In this document: positions 58,963-64,000 of the stretch, in pieces
Position numbering within the stretch: the stretch's first letter is position 1
Layout: each line of letters opens with the position of its first letter
Source of the DNA: Cryptomeria japonica
Lineage: Eukaryota; Streptophyta; Pinopsida; Cupressales; Cupressaceae
Assembly (NCBI RefSeq): GCF_030272615.1
Contig: NC_081411.1
Span: forward strand, 160,872,971 to 160,936,970
Length of the DNA stretch: 64,000 nt
Direction of reading: 5' to 3'
Position numbers and translations under genes: made by a program
The notes under the pieces: model-generated
What the model was told of the DNA's origin: nothing
The model's input: only the letters and a program-made list of their open reading frames with translations
Databases searched by the model: none

Positions 58963-59772
58963 TCATTCCAATAACTTATTCATAATACTATGCAATGATT
59001 CATTCAAAGGAGTAAACTCTCTTTCTTTCTTGAAAAACTTAGAAATAGGAGGCAAACCTGATGTTGCATTCACATTGTTGTTGGTGACGTTTTCATTGAA
59101 CTTAATGAACCCTCTGTTCGGTTTAAACTTCCCAAATGGTTGTTGACTACTATCACCCTTATCACTCAGAGCCATAGGATTTGCTTGTTCCATTTGACTC
59201 ACAATCAGTTGATAATTGTGAAGAGTTGCACACAACTGTTGGAAAGAAGTAAACTCAGAAAACAGAAGTTTTTCTCTAATATCTTTTTGTAAATTAGAAA
59301 TAAAGATTCTTTGAATATCATTGTCAGGTACTGGAAAAGAAATTTGAGCACATAAATGCTTATATCTACCAATGAAATCAATCACTTTTTCTTTAACACC
59401 TTGTTTACAATGCATTAAATCAATCAAAGTAACTTTAGGACTTATATTGTTTTGAAATTGTTGAATAAAAGCATTTGCAAGTTGTTGGAAAGAGGTAATA
59501 GAATAGGAAGGCAATGAGCAATACCATTGTAGAGCCTTATCTCTTAATGTTCTAGTAAACAGTTTTGCAAGCAACCTCTGGTCATGAGCAAAATCGGTAC
59601 ATATTGTTTGAAAGGTCTTAACATGTGTTAGAGGATCACCTTTACCATTATAAAGCTCCAACTGCGGGATTTCAACATGCTTAGGGGGGATAGCTCAAAC
59701 AATGTCAAGAGAAAGTGGGCTCACAACATCAAATGTGGGCACACTAAACTTAGACTGGTTCATAGAGGCAAT
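58963..59772 (-). pseudogene. Gypsy-type gag (Retrotrans_gag)
   Basis: LELYNGKGDPLTHVKTFQT and ALQWYCSLP with SFQQLANAFIQQF are the hallmarks of the Retrotrans_gag domain. The N-terminal part carries a TGA at 59695. Known role: capsid formation. Confidence 0.85.
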
Positions 59773-60149
59773 TTATTGCTGTAAAGAAGAGATAGTTTGT
59801 ACAAGATTGTTAATGGTTGCTTCAGTCAAAGAGTGCATATTAGACATGTTAGATTGTGATGGAGGTATTATGTTACTGAAAGAAGGTATTGATTGAGAGT
59901 AAGGTGGTGGGACACTATGATAGTTAGTCATAGGAGATGATTGGAAAGAAGGAACACTACAAGGAGGAATGGAATGGTTAAATGAATTGCCCCCTTGCGT
60001 CATGTTCATTTGTGGAGATGTAATAGGGACACTCATTGAAGGAATGAATGAAGAAGTCGGATTGAATGAAGGAAGAGGGTTGATTGAAGAAGAAGGATTG
60101 CCCCCATGACTGGTGATCATAGGAAGATTTAGAAGAACTCCCTTTGGAA

Positions 60150-60942
60150 GTAGATGTTTGCAAACAAGCTGAAGATTAGTATCACCTATCAAGGTATATG
60201 TCTTATTGTTATAAATAAATTTAACTTGTCTATGCAATGTAGAGGGGACAACTTGCATACTGTGAATCCAAGGTCTCCCTAATAACAAGTTGTATGTTAG
60301 ATTTCCTGACATAACATGGATAGGAGTAGGCAAAGTAACAGGTCCCACTGTGATGGGTAAGGTGATAATACCTAATGAAGACTTAGCCACATTATCAAAG
60401 CCTCGAATGGTACGAGAGTCAGGCTCAATAAGGGATGTATCCACATTCATCTTATGCAATAGATTAATGCTACACACATTAAGGCTAGAGCCATTATCTA
60501 CCAGTGTTCATCTTATAGCAGTGTCATTTATGATAACCACAATCATCAAGGGATCATATTGATGTTGAATTTCACTAGTAGGCAATTCATCTTGAGTAAA
60601 CACAATTTGAGCTTTAGGATTCATCACAGAGTTAACCAAAGATACTATATTACTAGATGTATTAGGTGTAGGAACATTCAAATCTTTCAAGGCATCTTGT
60701 AACATTCCATGATGAACGGAAGAAGTTTGGATCAAATCCCAAAGGGATATCTTAGCAAGGGTAGCTTTAAGTTGTTCTATGAGATCATATTCCTTACCGA
60801 GAACTTGTGAAATACGTGGAGCTTGCGGAAGAATTGGTTGAGGATTAGGAAGAGAAACTGGAGTAACAGGAGGAGGATTAGGTTGCCTATTGTTTCTTGT
60901 GTTATAGGTATGAGCAACCGCATGATAACTCTCTCTAGTCAG
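60150..60942 (-). pseudogene. Retropepsin module PR1 (upstream of gag)
   Basis: The conserved pre-protease block IEQLKATLAKISLWDLIQTS precedes the catalytic motif LVDNGSSLNVC (D-N-G at 60490-60498). Later come RGFDN, GIITLPITVGP and LLGRPWIHSMQVVPSTLH, all standard for plant Gypsy proteases. The catalytic Asp is present; the TGA at 60508 lies just before it. Confidence 0.8.
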
Positions 60943-62403
60943 TTACTTAGCATACTCATAAGGGCTCTTAGTAGAATAACCTCCTTGCACAGTAATAATA
61001 GGTTTCTTAGGAGTGCAAAAAGAATCATTAGCATAACCACCTTGAACCACTAAAATAGGCTTATTTAAAGGTTGAGAATTTTGAGAAGGACAAGCACCTT
61101 GGATAGTGAAGAGAGGTTTGTTAGGTGTTTCATTCACATGTATCAAATTGATTAAGGATGGTTTAGAGGAATGAACAAAAGTGTTGGAAGAATTTTTGAT
61201 AGTCTTCTCTTGCACTAAAATCTTATCACGAATTAAATCAATTTTAGGAGAGAGACAAGGGGTAGGCACTGATGTTCTAGTAGGAAGAGTAATACTAGGA
61301 AAGGTCATACAATCCTTTATCATCACAGGATCTTCATGGGGAATAAACTCTCTAGGAGAAGGATCAACATTACTCTCTAAAGTCTCACTTTTGAGAGGGA
61401 GATCTTTGAAAGAGATCTTGTCTTGAACTAGGGTTTCCTTATGAGTAGAACCAAGTTGAAGAGAGGGAGAATAATTGAGATTCAAGGAAGGTGAGAAACT
61501 ATCAAGGGAGTTTTCAATCTTGATTTCATCCCCTTTGGCTAGGGTCCTCTCATGGGGAAGAGAATAATCTACACCTTCTTCTAATGGTTCATCCCAAATA
61601 GCGAAGTTGTTGAAAGGAATGTTTGAAGTATTGTCAATTTTGGGAGAGGAGATAACATTGTTTATTAATTCCTCATCCTTAGGAGGGAGAGCATCAATAG
61701 ATGTGTTAAACTCATCCTCTTTCCTCAAAATATGTTCAATATGATCTTTAGGGGAGAGATAATTAAGGAAATTGCTTATTATTTCATCTTCTTTCTCTAA
61801 GGGATGCTTATGGGTAAGACAAACTTTAGGAGAAGGGTAAGCATTTATCATTAATTCATCATTTCTAGTGGGAATTTTGTTGGAAAAGGAAATGCCATCA
61901 CTAGGAAATGTAGGGATAATTTCATCTTCTTGCACAAAAGGATCCTCATGAAGGGAGTGTTTTTTAGGAGGAACATGAACATATTTCTTCAAAGATTCAT
62001 GCTTAGGAAGGAGATCTTTGAAAGAAGTGTTCATAACCTCTTGTTGCACTAACATGCCCCCATTGGAAGGACAAACTTTAGGAGAAAATAAATCAATGTC
62101 CATCAATACCTTTTCACTTAGAGAGGCATCATGTAGGGAAGGTGAAGTAACATTAAGAAAGGTGTTTATGATATCATTCTCTTCCTCTAGGATAGCTAAA
62201 TAGGAAGGGCACATTTTAGGAGAATTGTCAAGATCATTCTTAAAGTCTTCATCCTTAGAACATGGGAGAGTCTCAAAGGGATTGGTAGCAACTCTTTTAG
62301 GCACTAAAATGTTGTTATAGATGGGGGGAGGTTCTTTAGGAGAAGGAAAAATTGAAACAAGGGAAGCTAACCCATTATCACATCTATGAAATGAATGCAT
62401 CAT
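60943..62403 (-). pseudogene. Polyprotein N-terminal region, repeat-rich, unidentified
   Basis: 486 codons, Ser/Pro/Lys/Glu/Asp-rich, with many degenerate repeats around 'SPK(V/M)CPS' and 'EEDEII(N/S)TFLN'. Near its end come three repeats: KPLFTIQGA, KPILVVQGG and KPIITVQGG. No known domain. It is followed in frame by the PR1 module. Confidence 0.6.
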
Positions 62404-62715
62404 GACAACAATTTTCCTTTTTCAAATGATAACACATGCAAAATAGAAGGAAATATTTAATTTCAACCAATGCAAGCACTTAGAATGTAGATTTAGAAAA
62501 TGAAATTTATGATTCAAATGAGTTCCTAAATCAGATTTGAAATTATTGATCCCAATTAGGCTATCCACAAGTTCAACTTTGAATTGAAAAAAATTAGGGG
62601 TTTAGCAAAAATTTCCTCTAAATTTTTTTTTTTGAATCTTGCAAGAAATTAAAACTTGTAAATAGCATCAACACTCAAATTTGAAAACATAAATCAGAAT
62701 TAGAGAAGATTGGAA

Positions 62716-62733
62716 TTCACGTCGGGTTCACCA
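62716..62733 (-). other. Primer-binding site of the Gypsy-type element
   Basis: TGGTGAACCCGACGTGAA on the minus strand, 3 nt after the 5' LTR end. The TGG start fits a tRNA 3' CCA complement; I do not assign the tRNA. Confidence 0.65.
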
Positions 62734-62736
62734 AAA

Positions 62737-64000
62737 TGTGTGGGGGAAAAAGTGATACTAAGCAAACATGCCCTAATCTCACTTTCAATCACACATTTGT
62801 GGAATACGAAAGAGCCTAGAGGTATCACACAATTGGCTACTTCTTTTTGTGGAAGAGAGAGCCACAGGCTACCTATTAGGATTTCTATTCCTTTGTTGCA
62901 ATTGAAAGATAAAATGATGCAAGTTCAATCCCTAACCCCAAAGTGCAAGTATGAACTAATAACAAGATTGCAGAATTGAATTTAAACAATGAAAAGCTGT
63001 AAACACAAGGAAAAAACAAGAATGCAAATGCATACCCAGAGTTAAAATCTAAGTGAAAATGTTCGAGATGGGGGCGCGGGTGCCACTGTCCTGATCCTGC
63101 CCCTGAAACTGCTCCGGAAACTGCTATTTTGCAACCTGAAAAGCTATCGAAAAGTGCTAAAAACTTGCTATCTGACAGAGGGACCAGGGCGCCCAGCGCC
63201 CTGTCCTGGCAGGACCAGGGCACCCCACGCCCCTGTCCTAGTCTTCTATTCTAAAATTTGGTGTGTGGTTCAGTCTCCGTCTGCTTCTTCCAGATCTGTA
63301 ACTTGCGGCATCATCCGAATCCCGAAATCTGCACTTATATCTGAAAAGGTGTTTTGGGCGGCTATATAGGGTTTTGCCTTAGTCAAACCCCCGCTTTGGT
63401 GATTTCCACCTCCATGAATAGCCAAGTTGTATTGTAAAAGTAATGTGTGTGCAGACCTTGTGTGTGTGCAAGATCCTAAAATGCAAGTAAGCAAACTAGA
63501 GAAACCTAGAAAGTAAACCCTAATTGCTTGTAAATGATAATGTAAATGCTCCAAATCAAGATGCAAAGTGATCTAAAGCATGAATAAATGATATATTGAA
63601 GCTTATGCAAAGACATGAAAACAACATGAAATCATACGCAACCCCAAGGGAGGGGTATAAGCCAATCTTCAGTCGGTGATCCCTTATTGCTCTTCAATGC
63701 CTTCAAAGCCCTAAATGGATGAATGAAATTGATGAATGCTTGACGGATGGATGTTGAATGTTGTTGAAGTCTTCAAAGATCTGCTCTTTCGCTATATAGA
63801 AGGTCCTTGAAAACCCAAAATCGGATCCTTTCAAATGAAGAAAGAGAGCTCTTATATATGAAACCCTAGGTCTTAATTTCAACTTTTGGCCAACCTAGAG
63901 ATTGAATCTCCCACCAATTTCTTGGGGTTAAGCTTTATTTTATGATTGGGTCGCACTCCTAAAATTTCAGGAAAAATGTCTGGGACCATGTGCACTCCGG
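62737..64000 (-). repeat. 5' LTR of the Gypsy-type element (runs off the window)
   Basis: On the minus strand it ends ...CCCCCACACA at 62737. It is homologous in layout to 55240-56426, with a repeated GGCGC-containing block at about 63183-63240. The minus-strand TATA box CATATATAAG is at 63851-63860. The LTR start lies beyond 64000. Confidence 0.6.
63850..63861 (-). promoter_or_regulatory. TATA box in the 5' LTR
   Basis: CATATATAAGAG on the minus strand, at a position in the LTR suited to driving the polyprotein RNA. Confidence 0.45.

Larger units (their letters stand above)
57185..62403 (-). pseudogene. Gypsy-type gag/protease polyprotein with two protease-like modules
   Basis: One minus-strand frame runs from ATG 62403 to 58261; after a single frameshift near 58262 it continues to a stop at 57185. 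Premature stops are at 60943 (TAA), 60508 (TGA), 59773 (TAA), 59695 (TGA), 58963 (TGA), 57677 (TGA) and 57500 (TGA); all are one C-to-T step from CAA or CGA. Domain order: repeat-rich N-terminus, retropepsin module PR1, Pro/Ser-rich linker, gag, CHHC finger, degenerate retropepsin PR2, Pro-rich and acidic tail. There is no polymerase or integrase. In autonomous Tat/Ogre-type elements the order is gag, finger, protease, then polymerase, so a protease module before gag is unusual. It is inactive as it stands but nearly intact. Confidence 0.8.

Noticed and set aside
58963-59661. Endogenous pararetrovirus capsid gene
   Set aside because: The gag domain, CHHC finger, LTRs, primer-binding site and polypurine tract fit a Gypsy-type LTR element; no movement protein or virus-type features are seen.

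Overview
The window looks like nuclear DNA of a seed plant with a large, transposon-rich genome. It is AT-rich, mostly non-coding, and crowded with nested and decayed LTR retrotransposons. It carries one intact plant-type gene, a DUF247 protein at 52.8-54.2 kb on the minus strand. The repeat density and long AT-rich stretches would suit a gymnosperm, but nothing seen proves the clade. No rRNA, functional tRNA gene, CRISPR array or bacterial-style operon is visible.

Layout. 1-3.24 kb: 3' part of a Copia-type element without visible integrase or reverse transcriptase, with its 3' end tandemly duplicated. 3.2-8.1 kb: AT-rich DNA with a dispersed repeat (4.6-5.5 kb) and a decayed coding remnant (7.0-8.06 kb). 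8.1-15.1 kb: a large palindromic complex of pyrimidine/purine tracts, hyper-palindromic short repeats and 84-bp repeats. 15.1-15.8 kb: a 53-bp satellite in two blocks. 15.8-18.8 kb: AT-rich DNA with no recognisable gene. 18.8-34.1 kb: a repeat (X) present once uninterrupted and once split by a 12,086-bp pogo/Tigger-like DNA transposon. That transposon has TA target duplications, matching termini, a dead transposase gene, foldback hairpins, a 123-bp array and a solo-LTR-like insertion. 35.7-37.1 kb: second copy of the dispersed repeat. 37.3-42.4 kb: second copy of the Copia-type family on the minus strand, with gag, zinc knuckle and protease. A complete TRIM element with a perfect 5-bp target duplication interrupts its gag. 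45.3-47.05 kb: a second TRIM-like element. 47.7-49.5 kb: a SINE-like dimer and a LINE ORF1 (DUF4283) relic. 52.8-54.2 kb: the DUF247 gene. 55.2-64 kb: a non-autonomous Ty3/Gypsy-type element on the minus strand, running off the right edge.

The only likely functional host gene is DUF247. The other coding regions are transposable-element proteins with premature stops, most of them one C-to-T step (on one strand or the other) from a sense codon, as expected for methylated, silenced DNA. The most unusual items are the Gypsy-type polyprotein, in which one retropepsin module lies upstream of gag and a second, degenerate one downstream; the Copia-type gag-protease family represented twice; the 12-kb pogo-like element with a paralogous unoccupied site nearby; and the palindromic complex at 8-15 kb.
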